Assembly (NCBI RefSeq): GCF_006265115.1
Contig: NZ_SMDR01000001.1
Span: 310,001 to 374,000, forward strand
DNA from: Arenimonas terrae
GTDB taxonomy: Bacteria; Pseudomonadota; Gammaproteobacteria; Xanthomonadales; Xanthomonadaceae
Length of the DNA: 64,000 nt
Direction: 5' to 3'
Shown here in pieces: positions 27,300 to 36,427 of this stretch. Position 1 is the first letter of the stretch. Each line of letters opens with the position of its first letter. The notes below the pieces were generated by a model. It saw only the letters and a list, made by a program, of their open reading frames with translations. It did not search any database and was not told the origin of the DNA. Both the position numbers and the translations under genes were made by a program.

Positions 27300-27590
27300 T
27301 CAGCCGCGGATGGGCGGCACGGCCTGCGGTTCGTGGTACTCGAAACCCAGGGATCCGTTTTCGACCCGGGCGACCCGCGCGTCCACGACCACCGCCGGGC
27401 CGGGCTCCTCGAAGAACACCAGCTGCACGATCTCGGCGACGTCCAGCACGCAGTCGGCGGGCCGGAACAGCCCGCAGCCGCCTTCGGACAGGTCCTTGAC
27501 CTCGCCCAGCCAGGCCTGCGGCCCGCGGATGACCATGACCCGGGCCGCGTAGGGCACGCGGTCGGAAAAACGATGATCGCTGGCGGCCAT
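27300..27590 (-). CDS. PilZ domain protein
   Basis: A single-domain c-di-GMP receptor candidate of 96 residues. It has both parts of the ligand motif: RFSDR (Arg7 and Arg11, the RxxxR part) and DLSEGG (Asp33, Ser35, Gly38, the D/NxSxxG part). No other domain is present. It is 9 bases downstream of the SDR gene. Its target is unknown; the diguanylate cyclase at 13.4 kb is a possible but unproven partner. Confidence 0.88.
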   Translation of the reverse strand: MAASDHRFSDRVPYAARVMVIRGPQAWLGEVKDLSEGGCGLFRPADCVLDVAEIVQLVFFEEPGPAVVVDARVARVENGSLGFEYHEPQAVPPIRG

Positions 27591-27599
27591 GTCCGGACC

Positions 27600-28388
27600 T
27601 CAGAGCGAGCGGGTGCGGCCGCCGTCGACCGGCAGGTTGATGCCGTTGACGTAGCCGGCGGCCGGCGAGGCGAGGAACGCCACCGCGGCGGCGATCTCCG
27701 CGGGTTCCGCGAAGCGGCCGGCCGGCACGGTGGCCAGCATGCCCCTGGCGACGTCGTCGGCGGACTTGCCGGTGGCCGCCGCGCGTTCGGCCAGGATCTG
27801 GTCCAGGCGCTGGGTGCGGGTGTAGCCGGGCAGCACGTTGTTGACGGTGATGCCGTAGGGCGCGAGCTCGCTCGACAGCGTCTTGGCCCAGCCGGCGACC
27901 GCGCCGCGGATCGTGTTGGACACGCCCAGGTTGGCGATCGGCTCCTTCACCGAGGTCGAGATGATGTTGACGATGCGGCCCCAGCCGGCGGCCTTCATGC
28001 CCGGCAGCACCGCCTGCACCAGCACCTGGCCGGCGACCAGGTGCTGGCGGAACACGTTGACGTAGTCCTCGGGCGCGGCGGCATGCGCCGGGCCGCCGGG
28101 CGGGCCGGCGGTGTTGTTCACCAGGATGTGCACCGGGTACTTGGCGCACAGCGCCGTCACCGCGTTGGCCAGGGCAGCGGCGTCGGAAACATCGGCGGCG
28201 ACGTGGCGGTGCTGCTGGTCCGGATGCGGGCGGGGCAGGGCGGCGGCCACTTCGGCCAGGCGCTCGGCGCGGCGGGCCAGCACGGTGACGTCGGCGCCCA
28301 GGGCGGCCAGCGCTTCGGCCGAGGCGCGGCCGATGCCTTCCGAGCCGCCGCAGACCAGGGCGTGTTTTCCGCGCAGATCGGCAGTCAT
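27600..28388 (-). CDS. SDR family oxidoreductase with an altered active site
   Basis: Rossmann-fold short-chain dehydrogenase/reductase of 262 residues. The cofactor motif GGSEGIGRA and the NNTAG segment are intact. At the place of the catalytic YxxxK the sequence reads SNTIR, so Tyr is replaced by Ser and Lys by Arg. A catalytic-type Ser is still present in NIISTS. The C-terminal LPVDGGRTRSL is a normal SDR ending. This substitution occurs in a subset of SDRs annotated as 3-oxoacyl-ACP reductase-like, so classical hydride-transfer chemistry is doubtful. It starts 4 bases after the PaiB-like gene ends. Confidence 0.85.
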   Translation of the reverse strand: MTADLRGKHALVCGGSEGIGRASAEALAALGADVTVLARRAERLAEVAAALPRPHPDQQHRHVAADVSDAAALANAVTALCAKYPVHILVNNTAGPPGGPAHAAAPEDYVNVFRQHLVAGQVLVQAVLPGMKAAGWGRIVNIISTSVKEPIANLGVSNTIRGAVAGWAKTLSSELAPYGITVNNVLPGYTRTQRLDQILAERAAATGKSADDVARGMLATVPAGRFAEPAEIAAAVAFLASPAAGYVNGINLPVDGGRTRSL

Positions 28389-28392
28389 GGTC

Positions 28393-29028
28393 TCAGCTTC
28401 CTTGTTCGCGCCGGTGCAGGCGCTCGGTCATCAGGGTGGCGATCTCGCGGTCGGCCTCGCGCGGGCTGGCCGCCAGCGCGGCGGCGGCCTTGCGCACGTT
28501 CGCTTCGGGGTGGTTCTGGCTGAGCTTGAACTTCAGTTCCACCGCCGTCACCGCCAGGCGGAAACCGACGATGCCCCGGAGCTGGGTGACGTGCGCGGCG
28601 TTGTCGGGTTCGTAGCGCCAGTCGCTGCCGACCGCCGCTTCGTGCCGTTCGCTCAGGTCGGCGACGACGGCGGCCAGGAAATCCGGTTCCTCATGGACCT
28701 CCAGCGTGCCCGAAAGGTGGGCGACGGCGTAGTTCCAGGTCGGCACGCGCGCCTGCGCGACCTTGTCGGTGTACCAGCCGGGCGACACATAGGCGTGCGG
28801 CCCATGCACGATCGCCAGCGCCGGGCCCGTATGCCGCCACTGCGGGTTGGCGCGCGACCAGTGGCCCCGCAGCTCGATCGTGTCGCCATCGCGCCGGTAC
28901 AGCACCGGCAGGTGACTGACGAAGGGCAGGCCGTCGGCGACCGTGACCAGGGTGGCGAAGGCGTCGCGCGCCATCAGCCGGTCCAGTCCGGCGAGTTCGG
29001 TCTCGGCGAAATGGCGGGGCGTGTACAT
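28393..29028 (-). CDS. PaiB-like FMN-binding protein
   Basis: The 211-residue protein has the features of the PaiB/FMN-binding split-barrel family: MYTPRHFAE at the N-terminus, FVSHLPVLY, HGPHAYVSPGWY, and GIVGFRLAV followed by KFKLSQNHP near the C-terminus. In Bacillus PaiB is a transcriptional repressor of sporulation and protease genes; here it may instead be a flavin or heme-binding enzyme. It starts 1 base after the stop of the small acidic protein gene and continues into the SDR gene. Confidence 0.88.
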   Translation of the reverse strand: MYTPRHFAETELAGLDRLMARDAFATLVTVADGLPFVSHLPVLYRRDGDTIELRGHWSRANPQWRHTGPALAIVHGPHAYVSPGWYTDKVAQARVPTWNYAVAHLSGTLEVHEEPDFLAAVVADLSERHEAAVGSDWRYEPDNAAHVTQLRGIVGFRLAVTAVELKFKLSQNHPEANVRKAAAALAASPREADREIATLMTERLHRREQGS

Positions 29029-29029
29029 C

Positions 29030-29374
29030 TCAGTCGCGGCCGGTCAGCGGGTTCTTGAGCGGCTGGATCATGTGCTCGCGCAGTTCCTCGTCGTCCTCGC
29101 CGCGCGGCGGCTCGATCTCCTCGAGGTCCAGGCCCCAGGCCTCGGCGTCGTCCGCGTCCATGCCCTCCAGCGCGCGGAAATCGGCGTCCAGCAGCTGGGC
29201 GCGGGCGATGTCCTCGCTTTCGTAGATGTTGATGCGGCCGTCGCAGTCGAAGACCTCGGCCACGCCGCTGTCGAGCACGCGCAGGCGCGACCAGACCAGC
29301 ATGCGCGGCAGCACCGCCAGCCACCATTGTTCGCGGCGGCCTTCGCCGGGATTCGTTTCGTCGTGTTCGCTCAT
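29030..29374 (-). CDS. Small acidic protein of unknown function
   Basis: A 114-residue protein I do not recognise. It is rich in Asp and Glu, especially in the C-terminal half (GMDADDAEAWGLDLEEIEPP), and has WWLAVLPRMLVWSRLRV in the N-terminal part. No signal peptide or clear membrane helix. The 1-base gap to the PaiB-like gene and the 10-base gap from the small membrane protein gene indicate membership of the same transcript. Confidence 0.7.
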   Translation of the reverse strand: MSEHDETNPGEGRREQWWLAVLPRMLVWSRLRVLDSGVAEVFDCDGRINIYESEDIARAQLLDADFRALEGMDADDAEAWGLDLEEIEPPRGEDDEELREHMIQPLKNPLTGRD

Positions 29375-29384
29375 CGGGTGATCC

Positions 29385-29681
29385 TTACTGCAGTGCGATC
29401 AGGGCGATCACGCCGGCCGCGCCGGCCAGGGTGAGCCAGCCGCTGCCGGCGGTGATGCCGCCGAAAAAATCCAGGTTCTTGTCGCCGGCCGCGCGGTGCC
29501 GCCACCGCATCAGCCACCAGCTGTAGCCCCAGCCGCCGTCCTCGGTGCCCGGGGCGAAGTTGATGCCCCGGTCCAGCTGGTGCCGGTAGGCCAGCACGCG
29601 GAAACCGAAATGCGCCGGCCCCGCCGAACCGGCCAGGCCCAGGAACAGGAACAGCAGCAGCGAGCCGGCGCCGGTGCCCAC
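29385..29681 (-). CDS. Small membrane protein downstream of asnS
   Basis: A 98-residue protein with hydrophobic segments at both ends (GSLLLFLFLGLAGSAG near the N-terminus and GWLTLAGAAGVIALIAL at the C-terminus) and a polar middle with several tryptophans (GGWGYSWWLMRW). It starts with GTG 4 bases after the asnS stop, which suggests translational coupling. No family is recognised; coding status rests on position, start and membrane pattern. Confidence 0.6.
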   Translation of the reverse strand: MGTGAGSLLLFLFLGLAGSAGPAHFGFRVLAYRHQLDRGINFAPGTEDGGWGYSWWLMRWRHRAAGDKNLDFFGGITAGSGWLTLAGAAGVIALIALQ

Positions 29682-29685
29682 GGCC

Positions 29686-31083
<1,398 letters not shown>

Positions 31084-31161
31084 GCCTTGAATCCCTGCCC
31101 GGACGGGCCTATCTGGTGAAGAGCGCAAGGATAACCCAGGCTCGCATTCACGCAGCGCCGG

Positions 31162-31167
31162 TATACT
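31162..31167 (+). promoter_or_regulatory. Candidate -10 element for the IscA-family gene
   Basis: TATACT lies 38 bases before the ATG at 31205 in the asnS divergent gap. No good -35 hexamer is seen at the right distance, so confidence is modest. Confidence 0.45.
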
Positions 31168-31204
31168 GCAGCCGTCCCGATCCGAAGCCCGAGACCCGAA
31201 ACCC

Positions 31205-31534
31205 ATGGCCGTCACCCTGACCCCCGCCGCCGCCGACCGCATCCGCAGCTACCTGGCCGAAACGCCGGGCGGCATCGGCCTGCGCTTCGGGGTCCGCAAG
31301 TCCGGCTGCACGGGCTTTGCCTACGTGGTGGACATCGCCAAGGCCCCGGGGCCGGACGACACCGTGTTCGAGACCGACGGCGTGGCCGTCCGGGTCGACG
31401 CCGACAGCCTGCCCCAGGTGGACGGCACCGAGATAGACTTCGTGGCCCAGGGCCTGAACCAGCAGTTCGTGTTCCGCAACCCCCGCGTGGCGGCCGAATG
31501 CGGCTGCGGCGAATCCTTCACGACCACGACCTGA
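31205..31534 (+). CDS. IscA/SufA/ErpA-family iron-sulfur carrier
   Basis: Predicted A-type scaffold/carrier for Fe-S clusters, 109 residues. The three conserved cysteines are Cys35 (VRKSGCTGF), Cys99 and Cys101 (ECGCGESF). The spacing matches the family. Which paralogue (IscA, SufA or ErpA) it corresponds to cannot be settled here because no isc or suf genes are nearby. It stands alone between asnS and the ribosomal protein operon and is followed by a long perfect hairpin. Confidence 0.93.
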   Translation: MAVTLTPAAADRIRSYLAETPGGIGLRFGVRKSGCTGFAYVVDIAKAPGPDDTVFETDGVAVRVDADSLPQVDGTEIDFVAQGLNQQFVFRNPRVAAECGCGESFTTTT

Positions 31535-31542
31535 GGCATCAG

Positions 31543-31607
31543 ATCCGGGGTCAGAGTGCATTTATCTTCAGGCCCGGCCAGAAGATAAATGCACTCTGAC
31601 CCCGGAT
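31543..31607. repeat. Perfect 27-bp palindromic hairpin (REP/MITE-like)
   Basis: Bases 31543-31569 are exactly complementary to 31581-31607 with an 11-base loop. The arm contains GGGGTCAGAGTGCATTTATC, a motif I associate with repeats near REP-associated tyrosine transposases in Proteobacteria. It sits 8 bases after the IscA-family stop. It could double as a terminator for that gene, but there is no T run after it. Confidence 0.85.
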
Positions 31608-31686
31608 TTCCCGCGCCTGTCGGCGCGCCCCCTTGCCACGGGGGCTTTCCCTGCCCGGGGCGTCCGGCCGGGGGTAAGTCCTTGAG

Positions 31687-31716
31687 TTGCGCGGGAAAGG
31701 GGGGCTCGGGCATAAT
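31687..31716 (+). promoter_or_regulatory. Likely promoter of the rpsF-rpsR-rplI operon
   Basis: TTGCGC (31687-31692), an 18-base spacer and CATAAT (31711-31716) lie about 95 bases upstream of rpsF. The spacing suits a sigma-70 promoter, and the location before a ribosomal operon supports it. Confidence 0.6.
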
Positions 31717-31810
31717 GCGCGGCTCCCGATCCCCGGGAGACCTTGCTCCACGGCCTCGCGCCGGGGGCTGCCAGGCCGAATCACCGGCCGCATCCACAAG
31801 GAACAAACCC

Positions 31811-32206
31811 ATGCGTCACTATGAAATCGTGTTCATGGTCCATCCGGACCAGAGCGAGCAGGTGCCGGCCATGATCGAGCGCTACAAGGCGCTGATCGAA
31901 GGCGACAACGGCAAGATCCACCGTCTGGAAGACTGGGGCCGCCGCCAGCTGGCCTATTCCATCGACAACCTGGTCAAGGCCCACTACGTGCTGCTGAACG
32001 TCGAGTGCGGCCAGAAGACCCTGACCGAGCTGGTCGACGGCTTCCGCTTCAACGACGCCGTGCTGCGCCACATGGTCATCGCCCGCGAAGAGGCCGTCAC
32101 CGAGCAGTCCCTGATCATGAAGAGCAAGGACGAGAAGGGCGAGCGCCGCCCGCGCCGCGACGATGACGAAAACAGCGTCGGCATCGCCGCCGACGACGCC
32201 GCCTGA
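31811..32206 (+). CDS. rpsF: 30S ribosomal protein S6
   Basis: Component of the small subunit platform, pairing with S18. The 131-residue protein begins [18 protein letters not shown] and has [20 protein letters not shown], both typical of S6. The C-terminus carries a charged tail ([13 protein letters not shown]), as in other Gammaproteobacteria. rpsR follows after 14 bases. No priB gene is present between rpsF and rpsR. Confidence 0.98.
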   Translation: MRHYEIVFMVHPDQSEQVPAMIERYKALIEGDNGKIHRLEDWGRRQLAYSIDNLVKAHYVLLNVECGQKTLTELVDGFRFNDAVLRHMVIAREEAVTEQSLIMKSKDEKGERRPRRDDDENSVGIAADDAA

Positions 32207-32220
32207 GACCGGAGACCGAC

Positions 32221-32451
32221 ATGAGCAAGTTTTTCCGCCGCCGCAAGTTCTGCAAGTTCACGGCCGAGGGCGTCAAGGAGATCGACTACAAGGATCTCAA
32301 CACCCTGCGCCAGTACCTGACCGAGAACGGCAAGATCGTTCCGAGCCGCATCACCGGCACCAAGTCCAAGTACCAGCGCCAGCTGCAGACCGCGATCAAG
32401 CGCGCCCGCGAACTGGCCCTGATCCCGTACACCGACAACCACCAGAACTGA
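32221..32451 (+). CDS. rpsR: 30S ribosomal protein S18
   Basis: The 76-residue protein has the S18 pattern [20 protein letters not shown] and ends [16 protein letters not shown]. It binds S6 on the 30S platform. It lies between rpsF and rplI in the standard order. Confidence 0.98.
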   Translation: MSKFFRRRKFCKFTAEGVKEIDYKDLNTLRQYLTENGKIVPSRITGTKSKYQRQLQTAIKRARELALIPYTDNHQN

Positions 32452-32512
32452 TCCTTACGGACAGCCACCGTTGCGGGGCCGCGCGCCCCGCTAACGTAAA
32501 GGAGCTACAAGC

Positions 32513-32962
32513 ATGCAACTGATCCTCCTGCAGAAGGTCGTCAACCTCGGCGGCCTGGGCGACAAGGTCAACGTGAAGCCGGGCTACGGCCGCAACTTCC
32601 TGATCCCCTACGGCAAGGCCGTGCCGGCCACCCAGGCCAACATCGCGGCCTTCGAAGCCAAGCGCGCCGAGTACGAAGCCAAGGCCAACCAGGTCCTGGC
32701 CGATGCCGAAGCCCGCAAGGCCAAGCTGGAAGGCGCCACCGTCACGATCCCGGCCAATGCCTCGACCGAAGGCAAGCTGTTCGGTTCGGTCGGCCCGCGC
32801 GACATCGCCGAGGCCTTCACCGCCGCCGGCTTCCCGCTCGAGAAGGGCGAGGTGGTCATGGGCGAAGGCCCGCTGCGCCGCACCGGCGAGTTCGACATCG
32901 AAGTGCGCCTGCACGCCGACGTCCACACCACCGTCAAGGTGCTGGTCGAAGCCGAAGCCTGA
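32513..32962 (+). CDS. rplI: 50S ribosomal protein L9
   Basis: The 149-residue protein has the N-terminal L9 domain ([19 protein letters not shown], then [16 protein letters not shown]), the long connecting helix and the C-terminal domain with [17 protein letters not shown] lies before the start. It closes the ribosomal operon and is followed by an intrinsic terminator. Confidence 0.98.
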   Translation: MQLILLQKVVNLGGLGDKVNVKPGYGRNFLIPYGKAVPATQANIAAFEAKRAEYEAKANQVLADAEARKAKLEGATVTIPANASTEGKLFGSVGPRDIAEAFTAAGFPLEKGEVVMGEGPLRRTGEFDIEVRLHADVHTTVKVLVEAEA

Positions 32963-32988
32963 TCCGTCAGGTTCCCGGCAAGACCCAG

Positions 32989-33017
32989 ACGGGCGCCTTC
33001 GGGCGCCCGTTTCGTTT
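32989..33017 (+). terminator. Rho-independent terminator of the rpsF-rpsR-rplI operon
   Basis: A 9-bp stem ACGGGCGCC/GGCGCCCGT (32989-33010) with a TTCG tetraloop is followed by TTCGTTTC. It lies 27 bases after the rplI stop. Confidence 0.9.
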
Positions 33018-33063
33018 CAGGGTTCTAGCGCCCAAATGCTCGTAAGGCGGTGCATTCTGGCGC

Positions 33064-33173
33064 AGAGGCGACGTGCATCCCCCTCGGCCGACACGCCGTG
33101 AATCCATCCCTGGAGGCTCATCGGCGACGTCCGTGTCGCCGATGGTCGGCCGAGGGGGATACACGTCACCTCT
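33064..33173 (+). repeat. Palindromic repeat, copy A
   Basis: Arms of 29 bases (33064-33092 and 33145-33173) are complementary apart from two positions and enclose a core with CCGTGAATCCATCCCTGGAG and a nested hairpin ATCGGCGAC...GTCGCCGAT. The core, bounded by CCGAC and GTCGG, recurs inverted at 33355-33460 with a few changes. The outer arms do not match that copy. Confidence 0.85.
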
Positions 33174-33354
33174 CCGAAAGGTCCCGGGGTACCGATAGAG
33201 AAGTCAAAGGCACAAGCGGCTTGAAGCCGGGTACGGGCGGCGTCCTTTTTGTTTGGTTGCGAAGTGGGGTGCCGTGGTGCAGTCACCAAAGGCGATTTCT
33301 GAAGGACCGTCGCGGCATCCTTGCTTATGGATCGCGCGCCAAGAGACCTGCAAG

Positions 33355-33460
33355 CGGCGAAGGCCAGGGACCATGACCGACCATCGGCGACAGGGACGTC
33401 GCCGATGAGCCTCCATGGATGGATTCACGGAGTGTCGGGCATGGTCCCTGACCTTTGCCG
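33355..33460 (-). repeat. Palindromic repeat, copy B (inverted relative to copy A)
   Basis: Arms of 27 bases (33355-33381 and 33434-33460) pair with about three mismatches. Read on the minus strand, the core is nearly identical to copy A, with CTCCGTGAATCCATCCATGG in place of the corresponding bases of A. The arms carry CAGGGACCATG, unrelated to the arms of copy A. Confidence 0.85.
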
Positions 33461-33551
33461 CCCCTCGCCAGGACTCATCCCGCGCGATCTGCTCTCCAAC
33501 GTGACCGATCTCAATCCATGAGACAGGGCCGGGGTAAGAGATCTCCACCGG

Positions 33552-33572
33552 TTATGCACAGGGTTATGCCTG
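33552..33572 (+). promoter_or_regulatory. DnaA-box-like sites in the dnaB leader
   Basis: TTATGCACA at 33552-33560 matches the DnaA box consensus TTATNCACA exactly. A partial second copy, TTATGCCTG, follows at 33564-33572 after three bases. They lie 26-46 bases upstream of the dnaB start. DnaA control of dnaB is inference. Confidence 0.5.
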
Positions 33573-33597
33573 TCGCACCGTCCGAGGGATCGTTACG

Positions 33598-35043
33598 ATG
33601 ACCGACCCGGCTTACCGTCCGCCCACACCGCTGCGCCCCATCGACAAGGCGACCATGCCCGCTCGTTCCGAATCCTTCCGCACCGAAGCCAAGATCGATG
33701 CCCTGCGCGTCCCGCCCCAGTCGGTCGAAGCCGAGCAGGCGGTGATCGGCGGCCTGATGCTGGCCCCGGACTCGCTCGACCGCGTCGGCGACTTCCTGAC
33801 CGAACACGACTTCTACCGCCGCGACCACCGGCTGATCTACCGCGCCATCCGCGACCTGAGCGAGAAGAACCGCCCCTTCGACGCCGTCACGCTGGGCGAG
33901 TGGTTCGAGGCCAACAGCCTGTCCGAACAGATCGGCGGCACCGGCTACCTGATCGAACTGGCCTCGACCACGCCCTCGGCCGCCAACATCAAGGCCTATG
34001 CCGAGATCGTGCGCGAGAAGGCGGTGATGCGGCAGCTGATCGAGGCCGGCACCGAGATCGTCAACGACGGCTTCCAGCCCGAGGGACGCGACAGCCAGGA
34101 AGTGCTGTCGGCGGCCGAGATGAAGGTCTTCAAGATCGCCGAGCAGGGCCGCCGCGGCCGCGCCGACTTCGTGCCCCTGCGCGAGGCGATGAAGGACGCG
34201 TTCCAGATCCTGCAGGAGCGCTACGAGAACCAGGGCAGCGTCACCGGCCTGCCGACCGGTTTCCACGACCTCGACGAGATGACCGCCGGCCTGCAGCCGT
34301 CCGACCTGATCATCCTGGCGGCGCGTCCGGCCATGGGCAAGACCACGCTGGCGCTGAACATCGCCGAATACGGCGCGCTCAAGACCAAAAAATCGGTCGC
34401 GGTGTTCTCGATGGAAATGTCGGCCTCGCAGCTGGCCTTCCGCCTGCTGTCGTCGATCGGCCGCATCAACGCCACCCGCCTGCGCACCGGCCAGCTCGAG
34501 GACGAGGACTGGTCGCGCGTGAATATGGCGATCAAGATGCTGTCGGACGTGAAGGTCTTCATTGACGACACGCCGGCGCTGTCGCCCGACGTGCTGCGCT
34601 CCAAGGCGCGCCGCATCAAGCGCGAACACGACCTGGGCCTGATCGTGGTCGACTACCTGCAGCTGATGCAGGTGCCGGGCTCGGCCGAGAACCGCACCAA
34701 CGAGATCTCCGAGATCTCGCGCTCGCTCAAGGCCCTGGCCATGGAGCTGAAGGTTCCGGTGATCGCGCTGTCCCAGCTCAACCGCGGCCTGGAATCGCGC
34801 ACCGACAAGCGCCCGGTCATGTCCGACCTGCGCGAATCGGGCGCCATCGAGCAGGACGCCGACATCATCATGTTCATCTACCGCGACGAGTACTACCACA
34901 AGGACTCGGCGGACAAGGGCCTGGCCGAGGTCATCATCAGCAAGCAGCGTAACGGCCCGACCGGCACGGTGAAGCTGAAGTTCTTCGGCGAATACACCCG
35001 CTTCGACAATCTCGCCCGCGACAGCGTCGGCAGCTTCGAATAA
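33598..35043 (+). CDS. dnaB: Replicative DNA helicase
   Basis: Hexameric helicase of the replisome. The 481-residue protein has the N-terminal DnaB domain (PPQSVEAEQAVIGGLML, residues about 40-140) and the RecA-like C-terminal domain with Walker A ARPAMGKTTLA (Lys248), Walker B LIVVDYLQLM, and SDLRESGAIEQDAD. The extra N-terminal segment before PPQSVEAEQ is somewhat long but common in the order. alr follows 131 bases later. Confidence 0.98.
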   Translation: MTDPAYRPPTPLRPIDKATMPARSESFRTEAKIDALRVPPQSVEAEQAVIGGLMLAPDSLDRVGDFLTEHDFYRRDHRLIYRAIRDLSEKNRPFDAVTLGEWFEANSLSEQIGGTGYLIELASTTPSAANIKAYAEIVREKAVMRQLIEAGTEIVNDGFQPEGRDSQEVLSAAEMKVFKIAEQGRRGRADFVPLREAMKDAFQILQERYENQGSVTGLPTGFHDLDEMTAGLQPSDLIILAARPAMGKTTLALNIAEYGALKTKKSVAVFSMEMSASQLAFRLLSSIGRINATRLRTGQLEDEDWSRVNMAIKMLSDVKVFIDDTPALSPDVLRSKARRIKREHDLGLIVVDYLQLMQVPGSAENRTNEISEISRSLKALAMELKVPVIALSQLNRGLESRTDKRPVMSDLRESGAIEQDADIIMFIYRDEYYHKDSADKGLAEVIISKQRNGPTGTVKLKFFGEYTRFDNLARDSVGSFE

Positions 35044-35174
35044 GCCCGGCCGCCGGGCCGGGCCACGGTCCGGGGCGGCGGCGGAATTGCCCGCGAATTG
35101 CCACATTCCGGGGCTGGCCGGCCCGGAAGGGCGGGCTACAATCGCGCCATGCCCAAGGCTTGGCCCGCCCAATC

Positions 35175-36350
35175 ATGACGACGCTTCCCGACGCCGCGGT
35201 CCGCGCGGACGAGGTCGGCCAGCGCCCGACCCGGATCGTCGTCGACCTCGACGCGCTCAGCCACAACCTGCACGCGCTGCGGATCCACGCCGGCGTGCCG
35301 GTGATGGGCATCGTCAAGGCCAATGCCTACGGGCACGGCCTGGTGCCGGTCGCGCGGCACCTGCAGGCGCAGGGCGCCGAACAGCTGGGCGTGGCCTTCC
35401 TCGAGGAAGGCGTGGCGCTGCGCCGGGCCGGTATCACCCTGCCGATCCTGGTGATGGGCGGCATCTTCGGTCCCCAGGCTGCGCAGCTGATCGCCGAAGA
35501 CCTCGAGATCACCGTGTCCTCGATCGACAAGCTGCGCCAGGTCGAGGCGGCGGCGCAGGCGCTGGGCCGCCAGGCCACGATCCACCTCAAGATCGACACC
35601 GGCATGGAGCGCATCGGCGTGCACAGCTACCACGCCGGCCCCTTCATCGAGGCCGCGGTCGCCTCGCGCTGGTGCCGGGTGAAGGGCGTGTATTCGCACC
35701 TGGCCTGCGCCGACGATCCCGCCTCGCCGATGACGCGGCAGCAGCTCGGACGCTTCCTGGAGGCCTGCGCGCACTTCGAGCGCATCGGTGCGCCGATGCC
35801 GCTCCGCCACCTGGCCAATTCCGGCGGCCTGCTGCATTTCCCCGAGACGCACCTGGACATGGTGCGGCCCGGCATCGCGCTTTACGGCGTGCTGCCCGAT
35901 CCGGCGGCGCAGCCCACGGTGGCCCTGCGCCCGGTGATGTCCCTGGTCTCGCAGGTCGTCTACTTCAAGGTGGTGCCGGCAGGGCACCCGGTCAGCTACG
36001 GCGCGACCTGGGCGCCGAAGGCCGACACCCGCGTGGTCACGGTCCCGATCGGCTACGGCGACGGCTTCCCGCGCGCGCTGTCCTCGCGCGGCGAGGTGCT
36101 GATCCGCGGCCGGCGCCACCCCATCGTCGGGCGCATCTGCATGGACCAGTTCATGGTCGACATCGGCCCGCAGGGCACCGCCTACAACGAGGACGCGGTG
36201 GTGCTGATCGGGCGCCAGGGCGACCAGGCGATCGGCTGCGAGGCGGTGGCTCAGGCGGCGGGAACCATTCCCTACGAGATCCTGGTGGGCCTCAACGGCC
36301 GCATCCCGCGTGAATACGTGGGCGGGGCGCAGGAACCCGGGTCCCGGTAA
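35175..36350 (+). CDS. alr: Alanine racemase
   Basis: PLP enzyme providing D-alanine for peptidoglycan. The 391-residue protein has the PLP lysine in GIVKANAYGHG (Lys48), HLKIDTGMERIGV, and VSYGATW with the opposite catalytic Tyr. I use the ATG at 35175; a TTG five codons upstream is possible. Length is a little above the usual 355-370 because of extensions at both ends. The dnaB-alr order is standard in this group. Confidence 0.95.
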   Translation: MTTLPDAAVRADEVGQRPTRIVVDLDALSHNLHALRIHAGVPVMGIVKANAYGHGLVPVARHLQAQGAEQLGVAFLEEGVALRRAGITLPILVMGGIFGPQAAQLIAEDLEITVSSIDKLRQVEAAAQALGRQATIHLKIDTGMERIGVHSYHAGPFIEAAVASRWCRVKGVYSHLACADDPASPMTRQQLGRFLEACAHFERIGAPMPLRHLANSGGLLHFPETHLDMVRPGIALYGVLPDPAAQPTVALRPVMSLVSQVVYFKVVPAGHPVSYGATWAPKADTRVVTVPIGYGDGFPRALSSRGEVLIRGRRHPIVGRICMDQFMVDIGPQGTAYNEDAVVLIGRQGDQAIGCEAVAQAAGTIPYEILVGLNGRIPREYVGGAQEPGSR

Positions 36351-36427
36351 GACCTGCCGCCCGCCGGTGCGGCGGCCGCCCTTCCGCGTTTCCATTCCCT
36401 GCACGGGCGCCGCGCCAGACTCGGCGC

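Larger units (their letters stand above)
33018..33597. other. Repeat-rich intergenic region between rplI and dnaB
   Basis: About 580 bases without a convincing gene. It contains two long palindromic elements (33064-33173 and 33355-33460) in opposite orientation, a stretch between them with a CTTTTTGTTTGG run, and the dnaB leader with a DnaA-box-like site. Short open frames here are made of the repeats and have no recognisable product. Confidence 0.7.

Noticed and set aside
33050-33548. Several short open frames in the rplI-dnaB gap
   Set aside because: They are formed by the palindromic repeats in both orientations, share repeated peptides because of that, and lack ribosome binding sites.
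33460-33600. Possible replication origin because of the DnaA-box-like site near dnaB
   Set aside because: Only one perfect box and one partial one, no AT-rich unwinding region and no dnaA/dnaN/gyrB context. A regulatory site for dnaB is more plausible.
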